DNA of 64,000 bases from Dryomyza anilis. Its lineage: Eukaryota; Arthropoda; Insecta; Diptera; Dryomyzidae. Position 1 is the stretch's first letter; every line of letters starts with the position of its first letter. The stretch is taken from contig OX638132.1 in the NCBI GenBank assembly GCA_951804985.1, positions 16,845,529 to 16,909,528 on the forward strand, read 5' to 3'. Under the pieces are notes generated by a model. The model searched no databases and had not been told where the DNA came from. It was given only the letters and a program-made list of their open reading frames with translations. Of the stretch, positions 12,134 to 23,729 are shown piece after piece. The position numbers and the translations under genes were made by a program.

Positions 12134-12335
12134 ACTCAGAAAAATATGCTATTGAAATTGGTCAATAGGAAAATTATTGATTCAATAGTATACAAAAAAT
12201 TAATATTTACATATAAACACAAAAACTATTTAATAGTGTTTTAGTATTTATTGGGATTTACCTATTAAAATAATTATCATATTGACTAATTTTAATAGCA
12301 AAAAACTATTGATTTTATAGTATTTTTTTCTGAGT
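12134..12335. mobile_element. ~200-bp MITE with ACTCAGAAAAA termini
   Basis: The left end ACTCAGAAAAATATGCTATT is matched by the inverted right end AATAGCAAAAAACTATTG...TTTTTTTCTGAGT. The interior is AT-rich and palindromic (CTATTGAAATTGGTCAATAG and related words). No coding content. Confidence 0.5.
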
Positions 12336-12425
12336 CTACGATGCACATCACTCAGTCTGACTAAATTCATTGTACTGTGATAACTATTCCCTACGTTTTG
12401 CATTTAATATCACCGGGAGCGCTCA

Positions 12426-12500
12426 AGCCCAAGCAGGGATTCGAACCCGAACCCTTTAGATTGCAAGTCCAGCGCGCCTACCTCTGTGATGCTGAAGTCG
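12426..12500 (-). repeat. tRNA-like fragment (tRNA-derived pseudogene or SINE head)
   Basis: The minus strand reads AGAGGTAGGCGCGC (D-arm-like), CTTGCAA in an anticodon-loop position (TGC, Ala-type, with 4 of 5 stem pairs counting one G-U) and GGGTTCGAATCCC (an intact B box and T loop). The 5' acceptor half cannot pair with GCCCAAG's counterpart, so it is not a functional tRNA gene. Confidence 0.45.
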
Positions 12501-13515
12501 GCTCAGAAACAGATAGGATAAAATTAGTAATTTTGATGTTTACTTTGAAACGTGCTATGGAAAAAATTCTTGTTAAACATTAGATTCGAAAATAATTGAA
12601 ATATCTTACAATAATATAACGTAAAAACGGAATATTAGCATTCATTAGTATTACTAAAATAAGTTTTGACAATTAAAAGGAATTATGTTTCTATTTATTT
12701 GGAATACTAGTTTTTTATATAAATTTGTTCCTGAAAAGTTTTTCCAAAGCAGAATTTCCTCAGCATTTTCATTTTCCTAGTAATTCTTTTGACAGCTAAT
12801 TGAAATCTGTCCCGTCGGGATCTTTGAGTACCAAAAGTGTAAAACTACAGTATAAAAATATCAAAAAAAAAAAAATAATTTAAAAAAAAATAAAAACTTA
12901 AAAAAACATCTGGAAATTTGAATAGTACATCACTTTTTATTTCGTAATAATGATTATTGTCATATACACAATTGTTTTTAGCAAAAATCGTAGTGCAAAT
13001 TTCTATACGGAACTTCCGGAATTATTCTGCGATTTAAAGTGTTTATATACAAAAATAAAGTAAATTGTCTCAGATATGTTCAGAAATAATTAAAAAAAAA
13101 AAATTGTATGTAAAAAGTATTTTTAGAATAAAAATCGTTCTGATATTTTCTATACGGAATTTTTTGTCCCGTCCGGATTTTTTTTGTGATTTATTATAAA
13201 AAAACTGTAAACTCTAGGAACAAAGTGTAAATATACAAAGAAAGCACTTTATTTCAATTATTTTTTAAAATATTTCGAAAAAATCATTTATACGCAAAAT
13301 TTGCTGAATTTTGGGAATATCCATGTGAACCTCGATATTTATTTCCGTTTTTGTTATACCATTATTTTGTTTATATCTTTTGATCTACCGTATAGAATTC
13401 TATTATTTTTGGCAGATTTAAATACTACATGCACAAAAGAAAGTAAATTCATTAATATTCCTTCGAGATATTCAAGTTTTAAGCGTACGAATGTCTCGTC
13501 CGGAACCCCAGGAAA
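12501..13515. other. AT-rich stretch with a degenerate tandem motif
   Basis: TTCTATACGGAA(C/T)TT followed by a CCGTCCGGA-like or CTTCCGGAA word and TATACAAA.AAAG recurs at about 12995 and 13148, with a weaker unit near 12810. This suggests an old tandem repeat. No gene. Confidence 0.3.
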
Positions 13516-14215
13516 TACCCATATGAGGTACAGGGTATATTAACTTTGTGCAGATATTGCAACGCCCCTTAGAATGTGTGTTCGGTATGGAAAAGTACAT
13601 ATACTCTTGATCAGCATCAATACCCGAGTCCGATTAGCCATGTCCGTATGTCTTGCTTTCTTGCTATTCGAATACACAAAAACTTGAGAAATACAGATCA
13701 GAATTCGATGAAATTTCGTCTCAATATGGTTTAGCCAAAAGTAGGAGCTAAGTTTGGAAATGAGCCAAATCGTTCAACGGACACGCCCACCTCCCATACA
13801 AGTCACTTTTATATAACTTTTAAGAAATAATAACTCGAAAAGTATTCGAAATATAAAATTTAAAAAGCATTGTTAGAATTCAAAATATGTGATCTAAAAA
13901 TGGACGTGATCCACCCACATTTTGTTTTACATTATTATATAGTTATAATTTTAGCCGTAAATTATTAAAATCAAAACTAGAAAATATTAGCCTTATAAAA
14001 TTTTAAATATTTTTCTAAATTTATTTTTCAAAATTTTTTCTTTCAGTTTTTTATACTTTTATAACAATTTTTTAACTTATGAGAATATAAGACGTAAATT
14101 TCTAATATTTCAATAATATTCTGAGGATAGGGGGTTCAGCATAATTAAGAGCTTAAGGTATACAATTAATATCCCACTTTAATATCCCCACCAAAGTTGA
14201 GGGCAGACACCTGAC
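13516..14215 (+). mobile_element. Dispersed 'CCTACACC' repeat, copy a (worn)
   Basis: Runs from CCATATGAGGTACAGGGTAT through GATCAGCATCAATACCCGAG, GCCATGTCCGTATGTC and ATATAAGACGTAAATTTCT to the CCCCACCAAAG end. It is the most diverged of five copies and lacks the CATGTGACC terminal segment; a stray piece of that end lies at about 15530-15590. Confidence 0.6.
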
Positions 14216-14249
14216 AATCATCCAAAATTGTTGCAATTTTGTATGTCGG

Positions 14250-14500
14250 CAAAATTGTACGATATCGAATTAGATCTTGTACCAATATCGAAGTCCAATT
14301 CGTACTAAAACTGCAAAAATAGTTCAAAGCGACATATCGTAGTTTTATTTAGAGACGATAATAACAACGATTCTGGATTAATATTGCATCAAATAGTTCA
14401 AATATATCGATATTTATTTGAAAAGCATTGCGATATCGATATGGACAATGCTTAAATATCCTTACATACAATTTTACTCTACGAAAATTACAAAATTTTA
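14250..14500. repeat. ATCGATATCG-rich repeat, second copy
   Basis: Shares TTAGATCTTGTACCAATATCG, GACATATCG, a degenerate GATT.ATATTGCATC and GCATTGCGATATCG-type words with 4975-5560. No coding content. Confidence 0.45.
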
Positions 14501-15699
14501 AAAATTAGCAACAAGATTGGGTTTTTGTTATCCAAGTTTGTTCGAAAAAACTTTAAGGCATAAATCACATGTCAGACTGGTAACTATTCTTTTTATATTT
14601 TTCGATACAAACAATACTTAAACTATTGAAAAAGTTTGTTTTTTTTAAATTCCGTATATAAATTTGATATTTGAATAAATTTGAAAAGGTTTCTTTTTTA
14701 TGAACAATTAATTTAAATTAAAATGACCATTGATTAGATGTTCAAAATTAGTACTTATGACGAAGTTGATTTTATTTCCTTAAAGCGAGGTTTGCTGCAT
14801 TCTACGGTCAAGAGTTTTTTCTACAAAAAGTGATTATTGATTCATTTTTTGAAACTTTGAACCAATGTATCTTTGGAGAAGGTGAGTGTTGAACTCTGGT
14901 AGTTTTGGTGTGGAATGTCTCTAATACAAAAAAAAAGTTACTTACTTTTAAAAAAAAAATTAAAATGATTCCAATACCAGTTTGTGCAAAGCAAGTTTCT
15001 TGATTAAAAACTTGTCGTTTTTTTTAAATAAAAGTCCAAAGTCTGATTGCGGCTTTATTTGATACTGGAGCTAATTCCGAAAATGGTTTTGTTAAATAGG
15101 ATCCAGTTTTTAAGATTTTTAAGTTTTAATTATTTTTCTCTACTTTTATTTTTATTAGTCGAATCAAAAACAATAATGTAATTTTTATGCCAATTTGCAA
15201 AGTCATGTATAATATTTAAAATGACAATTAGGAAAATAAATTATATCAAAAACTTTGAGTATTTCATTATTAAATTTTAGAAAATAATGTACCTACAAAA
15301 AATATTGATTTTTTTTAAATAAGTTTTTAACCAAGATTAGTTATTTAATTTCATACATGGCATATTAAATTGGATACATGGCGCTGCACAAAAATTCACA
15401 ACAATACATAATAATCATTTTAACGCCTGAAAATAAAATAAATATTTAATATTATTAAATATATTAATAATATTTAAAAAGTCTTCGCGGCCGCAGATTA
15501 AATGTTGGAGGGACGCATGTTTGACATGCCTGTTGTAGCGTATTCCATAGTCTTACTCATGTGACTTAACTTCCATAACTCATTTTATTCTAAGAATTGG
15601 CAGAAAAGGTAGGTACTAAAATCTCGATTGTAATCTTCATAAAAATATCAACAATCAGTGTTGTAAAATAGACTCACATATTTTTCTTTCTATATCGTC
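14501..15699. other. Intronic stretch, little recognised
   Basis: AT-rich; the only recognisable item is the terminal fragment of the dispersed repeat at about 15530-15590 (TATTCCATAGTC...CATGTGACTTAACTT). I see no gene. Confidence 0.4.
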
Positions 15700-15941
15700 G
15701 TTGTAGAATGAAAAGTCACCAAATACATTTTTAAAATGCCAAATATTCATTTACAAAAATCTTTATATATCAATTTTTAATCTATGATCTCAATTTTTTT
15801 ACCACATGATAAGAATGTAAATCTATCAATTGATAATTCAACTTTAAAAATGCATCAATTACTTTTTATAATATTAATCAACAAACTCGAAATTTAAGTT
15901 TTTTCTTAAAAATGTATTTGGTGACTTTTCGTTTAACATGG
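15700..15941. mobile_element. MITE with GAAAAGTCACCAAATACATT terminal inverted repeats, copy 1
   Basis: Left AATGAAAAGTCACCAAATAC and right ATTTGGTGACTTTTCGTT are near-perfect inverted repeats of ~28 bp. The inner sequence is AT-rich. A second copy at 53779-54031 matches along its length. No coding potential. Confidence 0.65.
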
Positions 15942-16086
15942 ACGATATGGTGCCATTTAACTATTAACATAATTTTGGATGTTGGTGTACTCATGTTGTG
16001 CGCATCATGTGTATAGCATTTTGTCAACGCTTTACGTTGGCAACAACGATAATAATTTAGCAAATCTCTAAAGCATTTTCCTTGGT

Positions 16087-16160
16087 TTCCATACCGGGAA
16101 TTGAACCCGGGCATTCCGGGTTCAAGATCTGGGTATCCGAACCACTAAACAACTTGTCCT
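16087..16160 (-). repeat. tRNA-Glu-like fragment, not functional
   Basis: The minus strand has GTTTAGTGGTTCGGAT (like the tRNA-Glu D arm and A box) and CCGGGTTCAATTCCCGG, a perfect 5-bp T stem with 7-nt loop, followed by TATGGAA. The anticodon stem does not pair and the 5' acceptor half does not match, so I read it as a tRNA pseudogene or the head of a SINE. Confidence 0.5.
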
Positions 16161-16374
16161 ACAAATAATATAAAATTCATGTTCGGAATTTTAAGAATTT
16201 TCTTTTGTTAATCTGATCTATCGCAACAGTCCAGACAAACAAACCAAATATTAGTGACTACCCAGTTTCTCAAATCAAAAATGTACTCAGCATATATAAA
16301 TCAATTTTAAAGGAACTTTCAATCCGTATTTGGACTAAAGTTGGAATCACAAGATTGACTAAATTGTATTAATT

Positions 16375-17562
16375 TCAGTTTGCATTCATTTCAGTTTGGG
16401 AAAATGAGGGTAATAGAGATATAGGTACAGAGGAATTATGGAGTAGTGTTGATGTATATTTGTCGGAATCGTGCGACCGAATATAGAATTTTCTCTGTAT
16501 TGCGGAGATGAATGAACTAAGAAGGGGTGGGTTTGGTTCGATGCCACTGTAATACCATACACACCCCATGGTCCTTTGGTGCTTAAGAAAACCAATAGAG
16601 GAAGAATTGTTTTCAACCGATATTAAATATATTGAATGTGCTTGTATTCGGTCCAGGAACTCCATAGAGAATTTTGAAGGCACTGCCCAAATGTGCAAAT
16701 TGTATTCCATTATCGACGGAATATAGGTGGGTAATTCCACATGAAATCGACAAAATTTTAAATTTCGTGAAATTATGTTTATGGTTTGGATTATATAAAC
16801 AAATATAAGTTGATTTTTTTTTCCAAATTCGAAAATTTCACAAAATTATGATGCTTCAAAAACACCATTTTTATTATAGAGGTAACTTCGAAAACCATTA
16901 TCTAGGTCAATAAAGTTGCAAATTATGATGCTTCAAAAAAACACAACTTTTTTTTATAGAGGTAACTTCGAAAGCCATATTATATAGGTCAATAAAGTTG
17001 CAAAATAGATATTTTTGGTGTCTATTATGCTAAGAATTGAATGTAGTTTTTGATTCTGGTTTACATTATTTTTTTAATAATTCGACACATAATTATTAAA
17101 TTATTGTAAAGTTTTCGAACGCGAATTTCAGCAAAAACAGCTATTTTGATTTGGCTCAATTTTTTTTTTCAATATTAGTTCTATTATTTTGAAATATTCT
17201 GTCTGAATTTTGGAGATATTCAAGATCGTGCCAAGATTGATATTTCTGACCAGGAATGACCCAGATGTGTTTTTCGATATAAGAGATGGTTTGGGCGCTT
17301 AAATGGTTTGGGCGCTTAATGAATATGAATGACAAATGTAACTGTCATCTGCAAAGGAATGGATTGGTTACTGGATCAATGAAAGAAGGTCATTCATAAA
17401 TACTAGAAATAAGTACGGGAATAGGACGGAACACTGATGTTCTAAAAGAACACCATACATCGCTACTTGAACTGAAAAACCCGGGATGAAACGCGATATA
17501 TTTCGAGTTATAAAATTACCGACACCATATACAATTAGTTTTGATACGAGGGCTTCAGTCAC
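16375..17562 (-). pseudogene. Non-LTR retrotransposon (LINE) reverse transcriptase relic
   Basis: Two minus-strand pieces in the order expected for one element. At 17562-17368 the frame carries ALVSKLIVYGVG and LFPYLFLVFMNDLL, which resemble the region of LINE reverse transcriptases before the catalytic YADD (QGSVLSPxLFxxxINDL type). At 16740-16375 lies a C-terminal segment with YIPSIMEYNLHIWA, LLDRIQAHSI and TMGCVWYYSGI, like the thumb region of CR1/Jockey-type LINEs. The catalytic box is missing and the middle is replaced by AT-rich repeat. It is a dead fragment. Family placement is from memory of motif style. Confidence 0.55.
16850..17008 (+). repeat. Two-unit tandem repeat inside the LINE relic
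   Basis: ATTATGATGCTTCAAAAA through AGGTCAATAAAGTTGCAAA occurs twice in a row (starting about 16852 and 16922) with only small indels. Confidence 0.6.
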
Positions 17563-17752
17563 ACTCGATTAAAAGCATTGAAAATGTGTACTCAATAATT
17601 CCACTTTTCGAAGAGGACCGCCAACTGATTCATGTCCAGTGCGTATACTTTGTCCAAATCCATTTGTGAATTTGACTACAAAGTAAGAGAAAGAATTATA
17701 GATCAAGTCTGATATAAAATATTTACTTTTATTTAATTATGAAAATCATAGA

Positions 17753-18037
17753 TGGTTCATTCCACGTCAGATATATCAATTTTGGCACAATGTCTTCCCA
17801 CTTTGATGAAATTTTGTGGATGAATAGTGACCGAAAAATAAAAAAAAACTGTGTACTTAGTTTTTATCTGATATAGTAGTTTGATGTTTAAATTCTCATA
17901 ACTTTGTTGGAGTTGAAAAATCAAAAAAACTAAGTACATAGTTATTTTTTATTTTTCGGTCTCTATCCAACCACAAAATTTCATCAAAATCGGAAGACAT
18001 CGTGCCAAGATTGATTTTTTTTGACGTGGAATGACCC
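17753..18037. repeat. Long inverted repeat (foldback), arms ~107 bp
   Basis: The left arm (17753-17862) starts GTTCATTCCACGTCAG and the right arm (17927-18037) ends GACGTGGAATGACCC. Between these the arms match in reverse complement through TTGGCAC(A/G)ATGTCTTCC and GATGAAATTTTGTGG, with a ~65-bp spacer. A related piece lies at 17225-17270. Frames crossing it are shadows of the palindrome. Confidence 0.7.
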
Positions 18038-19424
18038 AGATGTTATCCAATAAATAAAAAAAATTAAAATTTAAACTTTTAGAGTTTGATAAAATCCATT
18101 CGAATTTCATTGGGTTTATTTCAAAATATTTGCGAAGTTGAAACACAAATCTGTAAAAAATTAAAGTCCAAAATATGTAGATAAACACGAGAATTTTATA
18201 TATTTGTTTTACGTAATAACTGCAAAACTTGAGGCAATCTGAAAAAACTGAGTATGAGGTCATGATTAGAATATTGACCTCCATCGGAAAATCTTACTTA
18301 GAATGCGGATAATTTAATTTTGTTGTGCTGTGTTATCTGGGAAAAGTATTGAAAAATAGGTTTGCAGGCAACATATAAATGTTTGCAATCATAAATTTTC
18401 TTTACTTTAATTAGTTGTTACTTTGATATCAAAGTTTTTGAATTTGTTTCTTGGTATTCATTTCAGAACTAATGGTTACATATTTTTATTAACATATTTT
18501 AAATTAATAAAAATATCGTTACAAACATAATATGTTGCCCGCAAAATAGATGTTGCCCTTTGTGTAGTATATAAAAATTAGTCTTGACAGTTTAAAGTTA
18601 AAATTGAGTATGAGTATTAATGAATTGAGATTGGGATGTCCATGGGAAATATCCTGTTGAGTATGGTAATTAGATTAATATGTTTTTTTTTGGGGTAATA
18701 AATGTTTGTGCTGATGCAAAATAATTAAATTGGTATATCTAATAAATTGCATTCGGTTCACATTTCAAATTGTGCCATCAAAATTTCATATGAAATTGGA
18801 GATTGGATTGAAATAATTACATAATTTAACAAACTAAATAAAAATTCAATTTTTGAGAAAATAATTATTTTTTTGTTGTTGTAGTTGTTCTTGCTTCACA
18901 AATGCATACACATTAATTAATGACACTCTATATGCGAATAGATTAAATTTTTTGTATCCCTTTTTTTGTTGTTGTGCTATTGTAGTATTTAAATTTATAA
19001 ATAGCTATTTGTGCAAATATAATTAATTAATCCATGCACAATGAAACGACGCATACAAACGCATTCGACGTTAATAAATATTTGTATATAAATATATAGA
19101 TGTTTTTTTTTTAGTTTTTTAATTTGAATGGTTTTTTATGAATTTCAACTATTTAATAATTAGCGGTTAACGAGAATTTGTTTTTGCAGATTAATTGAAT
19201 TTTGGTTTTTTTCATCGTTGTTTTTTTAATCCTTTCCGCAGCACACATTTTTTGCATTGCATGATTAATTTGTGCATTGCATAGATACTTTTTGAATATT
19301 TGAAATTTTTATTTTTAAATTTTTTTTATTGAACATTTTTACAAACACGCACTATTATATATTAGTCGTTGTCAGTTTAAATCATATTTTTTTAGTTGCA
19401 CTTTAGTTAAGAATCTTATAGATT
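18038..19424. other. AT-rich intron with a TGTTTGCAATCAT/TATGTTGCCCGC repeat
   Basis: TTTGCAGGCAACATATAAAT (about 18360-18380) and CATAATATGTTGCCCGCAAA (about 18526-18546) form inverted ends related to the repeat at 54070-54520. The rest has no recognised feature. Confidence 0.4.
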
Positions 19425-21130
19425 CTATAATTTAACTTGTATCTTCAATTTTGAGCTTCCATGCAAGTAGCGTTGCGTACGCTTGTCACCCTTGCACTGA
19501 ACAACGATCGTTGTGACGATCGTTTCGACTGCTAGATACTTTTGGCAGCGCCGCGTATCCTTTGGATGCACACGCACGTCTGCTCGAGATGTTTGCCGTT
19601 CGTTCGTTCGCCCGCACACACAAACTGTGACACTCTGTTGCTTATGAAATTCAATGGACGAGGATCGGGTTTCACCTTTGCACCAAGTGGTAGTAGAAGT
19701 ATCTGTCCGATACACCAAAGTATCTGAGGGTTAAACTAACGGCTTTGTATGTCTGCTTAAAGCTTCACTGGGCACAGGTGTTGAACTTGATTGTTGTAGC
19801 TATTGTTATGATTATTATTGTTGTTGTTGTTGTTACTGTCTGCGCTATTTCTTTAAGACGCCAGACGCTGTCGCCCCACGTCACGTCCTTAAGAAAGTAT
19901 CTCACGCTCGTATCGCCGTCGCGCGCGCTCTCACTCTCTTTGGCTCTCGCGCGTCAGTTTATCGCACGCGAAATACACGACTGATGGCTTGGCAATTGTT
20001 GGCAGTTGGCTGCTGTAGCGACAACAGCAGCAGCACGATCCATCACCGATGTAAAAACTGAACTAAAGCGGCGTTGAAAAAATCTGAAACAATATATTTT
20101 GGGGGGCTCACAAAACGCAACGGCGACGGCTACGTTGACGCGGCGGCAGCAGCAACGCAATAGCAGTAACAGCAGACAACAAACAACAACAACAATACGT
20201 ACATCCTTCCACTTTGTCTCATCCTCATCACATCTCTAAAGGCATCATCAGCAGCAGCAGCAACAGCGTCAACAACATGGTTACCGCGCGTGCTGCTGCT
20301 GGCGCTTGGAAATGGAAAAATGTTGCTAACATCATCATCAGCCGCGGCAGCAGCATCAAGAGCAGCAGCGACGGTGGCATTGCCAAGTTCTGTGCCAAAA
20401 CAACAACCACACTGTATAGCCAACCAGCCAACCAGCCAACCAGCCACCCTCTAAAAGTTCAACAAAAATTTTTCAACATTTTTTCCGATGCCCACTAAAA
20501 TCACCTAACAGCTGGGCAGCGCAACAGCCCCCACCCGTACAACAACAGCAGCATTCACCCAACAACAACATTGCTTCGCCAACAACATCAGACCCTCCTT
20601 CCAGCACCAACAACTCTTCCGCACTTTTTTACGCCCAAAAAAAATCCTCATTTTTTAGCGTGTTTTTTTAGAATTTTTTGCAATTTGGTTTGTTGTTGTT
20701 GCAGGTTGTTGGAATTTTTGCGCTCTTCGCGCGCTCGCTCTTTCACGCAGTCCTTTTTACTCTCACTCCTTCACTCTCTCTCTCGCTCTTTCTGTCTGTC
20801 TGATTGACATTGTCTCACTCGCACAGTGTATGTCAGTTACGCTCTTTCCGTTATTGTCATTGTTGTTGTTGTTTTTGATTGCGTTTTGAGTGTCCTTCTT
20901 GTCGGCCCCCACCCCTCCCACTACTGATGCAAATCGAAAAATTTTGAAAAAATAACTGCACAAAAACAACAACTTTTTTGAAGTTTGTCAAAGCACACCG
21001 CTCCATCCACTGTGCAGCGACTCTCGTGCGCGCTCCCCCACGTGCTCCTTCCTATTTTTTAGGCAGTTGGCAACACTGTCAAAAGCAAAGCGCCTTGTAT
21101 GGCGTGCATTTAGTGTTGTGGTTATTGTTG
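19425..21130. promoter_or_regulatory. GC-richer, GAGA/CTCT-rich block: candidate promoter or enhancer
   Basis: It stands out from its AT-rich surroundings. It has CTCTCTCTCGCTCT (about 20776-20790) and CACTCTCTTTGGCTCTCGCG (19932-19951), matching GAGA-factor-type sites. It also has a CGATCGTTGTGACGATCG palindrome (19503-19520), opposed initiator-like TCAGTT (plus, about 19954) and TCAGTC (minus, about 19985), and runs of CAGCAG/CAACAA. It lies inside the rn intron between the rn-specific and roe-specific exons, so it could drive roe or another transcript. The open frames here look like repeat by-products. Inference only. Confidence 0.3.
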
Positions 21131-21747
21131 TTGTTGGTGAATTCAAAAATTTTAACAATAATCATTTAAAAAATAAAAACAATAACTTACAAAACTACGC
21201 GTCATCGTTCCATATTTTTTTTATACCGAAAATCGATCCATATTATTTTCGCGCCATACCGCCAACAACTGTTTTTTTTTGTTTGTTTGTTTATTGTTTT
21301 GATTTTTAGCTATAGACTTTTACACAGTAAAAAAATACTAAAATGAAATTTCAATTATGACAAATTTTTATTATTTAATTATGAACATACACAAAATATT
21401 CAAAATTAATTTAGAAATCATCTTTCATCAACCCGGCCAAAATATAGGGCAGGTAACATGTGGACAAATGGCAGGTAAACACATGCTTCTTGCATCTTTC
21501 ATGCAGAAAATCAACAGATTTTCGAAAAGTATCCGGCCGAAAATGGGAGAGTTGGTGCAAAACATGCCTGTTGTCTTCCCAAAGCCAACCAATTTTTGAT
21601 CTACCGTTGTCATATAGTTAAATGGCTATGTTATGGTGGTGGCATATGCCTAACATAGCCCAATTTTGTATTACCACTACTCCCTGTTTATGAGAAAATT
21701 AAAGACCTTTCATTGTGATTTTTATCTAAATCAAATGTATCTGTATT
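21131..21747. other. Intronic stretch, nothing recognised
   Basis: No exon, RNA gene or bounded element seen. Confidence 0.4.
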
Positions 21748-22303
21748 CACAGAAAAAAAAATGTGTGTTATATTAATGAATTCCGTTCTTCAAACCATGA
21801 TTCATTGCATTGAAGAAACGTACATTAAGTATATTAAAGACTAACGACATCAATGCTATGAATACTATCATAAATATGATGAACTCTTAGTAACTGTCGA
21901 AAAGCTGGTCTTCAATATAATGAACTGTATGTGAAGAATACTTATCATCATATTAATGAACAATATACATTCATCAAACCAAATTTTAATTTTGGACATT
22001 TTTTTCCAATTATTTTCTAAAAAAATATATATTTTTTTGAAAAATTCGTCAAAAATAAAATTTTTAATTATTCATATATATTATGATTATATTCACCAAT
22101 ACGACAATTCGAATTCATTGTATTGAATATTTCATTATTCATGATGATGTTCGGTAGTATGAATAAGTTCAGATATATAATGAATGCATTCATCAATATG
22201 TCATTTAATGAACGGTGATATCAATGTGATGAATCTGGAAGTTGGTAGAAAAATTCATAATATTTATGAATAAATTTGTCATATTGATGAATTTTTTTCG
22301 GTG
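21748..22303 (+). mobile_element. Second copy of the CACAGAAAAAA MITE
   Basis: Collinear with 318-1214: CATGATTCATTG, GAAGAA, ATGAATACTATCATAAATAT, GAACTGTATGTGAAGAATAC and ATGAATCTGGAAGTTGGT-type words appear in the same order. It ends TTTTTTTCGGTG at 22303. It lacks most of the T-rich centre. Confidence 0.65.
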
Positions 22304-22476
22304 TTCAGTGCGAAGATGTTTTTAATTATGTACATCAGGGGAAAACACAAGCATTTTATTCAAGATCAAACGTTTCTGGAGTTCATGGTGGAACACCAGC
22401 ATTTGCCCAAAACTTTTGAGGCGATCGATTTGTCTTAATAATTTTATTGGGTTCTGTGGGTGTGTGAATTGGTAGA

Positions 22477-22766
22477 ACTATTAATTATTTCAAGTCCTGC
22501 ACATACAATGCTTCTGCCAACGTTGACATCTTTGCTAAGATCGATTTGCTGGAACACGCTATCCGCAAACTATCTGCCCGCTGCAGTATTGTTGGATTAA
22601 ACTTTTATTTTTCGTTTCTTGACTAATAATTATTTCAAGTCCTGCACATACAATGCTTCTGCCAACGTTGACATCTTTGCTAAGATCGATTTGCTGGAAC
22701 ACGCTATCCGCAAACTATCTGCCCGCTGCAGTATTGTTGGATTTAACTTTTGATTTTTCGTTTCTT
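22477..22766 (+). repeat. 145-bp tandem duplication, two near-identical copies
   Basis: The block from ACTA(T/A)TAATTATTTC through GCTTCTGCCAACGTTGACAT and GCCCGCTGCAGTATTGTTGG to TTTTTCGTTTCTTG occurs at 22477-22621 and again at 22622-22766 with only a few differences. That indicates a recent duplication. No gene is visible in the unit. Confidence 0.85.
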
Positions 22767-23729
22767 GTCTTCGTTATGATGAACTGAGTCGATAATATGC
22801 CATACATCTGCAAAAACAAAACATTTGTTCAAGTATAACAAGAAATTAACAATGAACGCATTACTTAGGCAGATTCTGGAACACGCGAAGAGTTTGAATA
22901 ATACCTAAGGACATGCTCACTACTTGTTTGTCACTTAAATTGATCTTGCACGTTCAAATTGTACGAATAAATATAAAATAAACTCATTTTAACAAAATTT
23001 GCTGTTTATGATCAGTTCACAATAGACGTTTCGAACATGGATCAGCTGTTCGTAAGTGAATTCGAAATTGCTCTCTTTCGTCCGATTTACAGAACACACT
23101 TTCAAATCCGTCCGTTTGGCAATTTCGGATTTGACATGAAAACGGACGGATTGCAGAACATGTCTGTATTATGTTTTTAGTGTTTTTGAATGGAAGAAAT
23201 TATCACAAAGCAATGCTATTGAAAACTATACACGAACTAGCAGAACTTTAATCGCTGCTCGAGCTTCTGTTAAATGGAGCGCTCGACATGTACAGCGCTC
23301 CTACATTCCGTGCAGCTCGGGGTTGCTCTCTCTTTAAATTATTTCGTTTGTAAAAGTTTTTTTGTTGTGTTTGTGTGTATTAATCTTTATTAATCAATTT
23401 TAGGCATGTATTACTAAATATAAAACATACGGTATTCATTTAAATCGAATTTATAAAAAGAGCGAGCCAACCGAGCGTTCAAAATGTTGTAGTGCTCGGA
23501 GTAGAGGGTTACCGTAACAGCACGAAACTCGGCAGACTGAGCCATTGTGTTTGATTGCGGCTCAACAGAAATTGAGTTCGGTAAAAAAAAAACAACGCTC
23601 GAATTTTGTCACGAAATGTTATAGCATTTTTGTATGAATTGTCATTTTTAAAAGTACTGCTTTATAGCGATAGCAGTATCTAACGTTAAAAATATCCGTT
23701 TCAAAATATTTTTCTCACAGTGTAATTTT
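22767..23729. other. Intron with a GAGCGCT repeat shared with the rn 3' intron
   Basis: CTCGAGCTTCTGTTAAATGG and AGCGCTCGACATGTACAGCG (about 23257-23300) are the inverse of 2753-2800. A short palindrome lies near 23078-23150, with TCCGTCCGTTTGG opposing AAAACGGACGGA. No gene. Confidence 0.45.

Noticed and set aside
12426..12500. Functional tRNA-Ala gene
   Set aside because: The T arm and anticodon loop are plausible but the acceptor stem halves do not pair, so it is not a working tRNA.
20130..20498. Ala/Ser-rich frames on both strands
   Set aside because: Both arise from CAGCAG/CAACAA microsatellites; neither has a recognisable motif.
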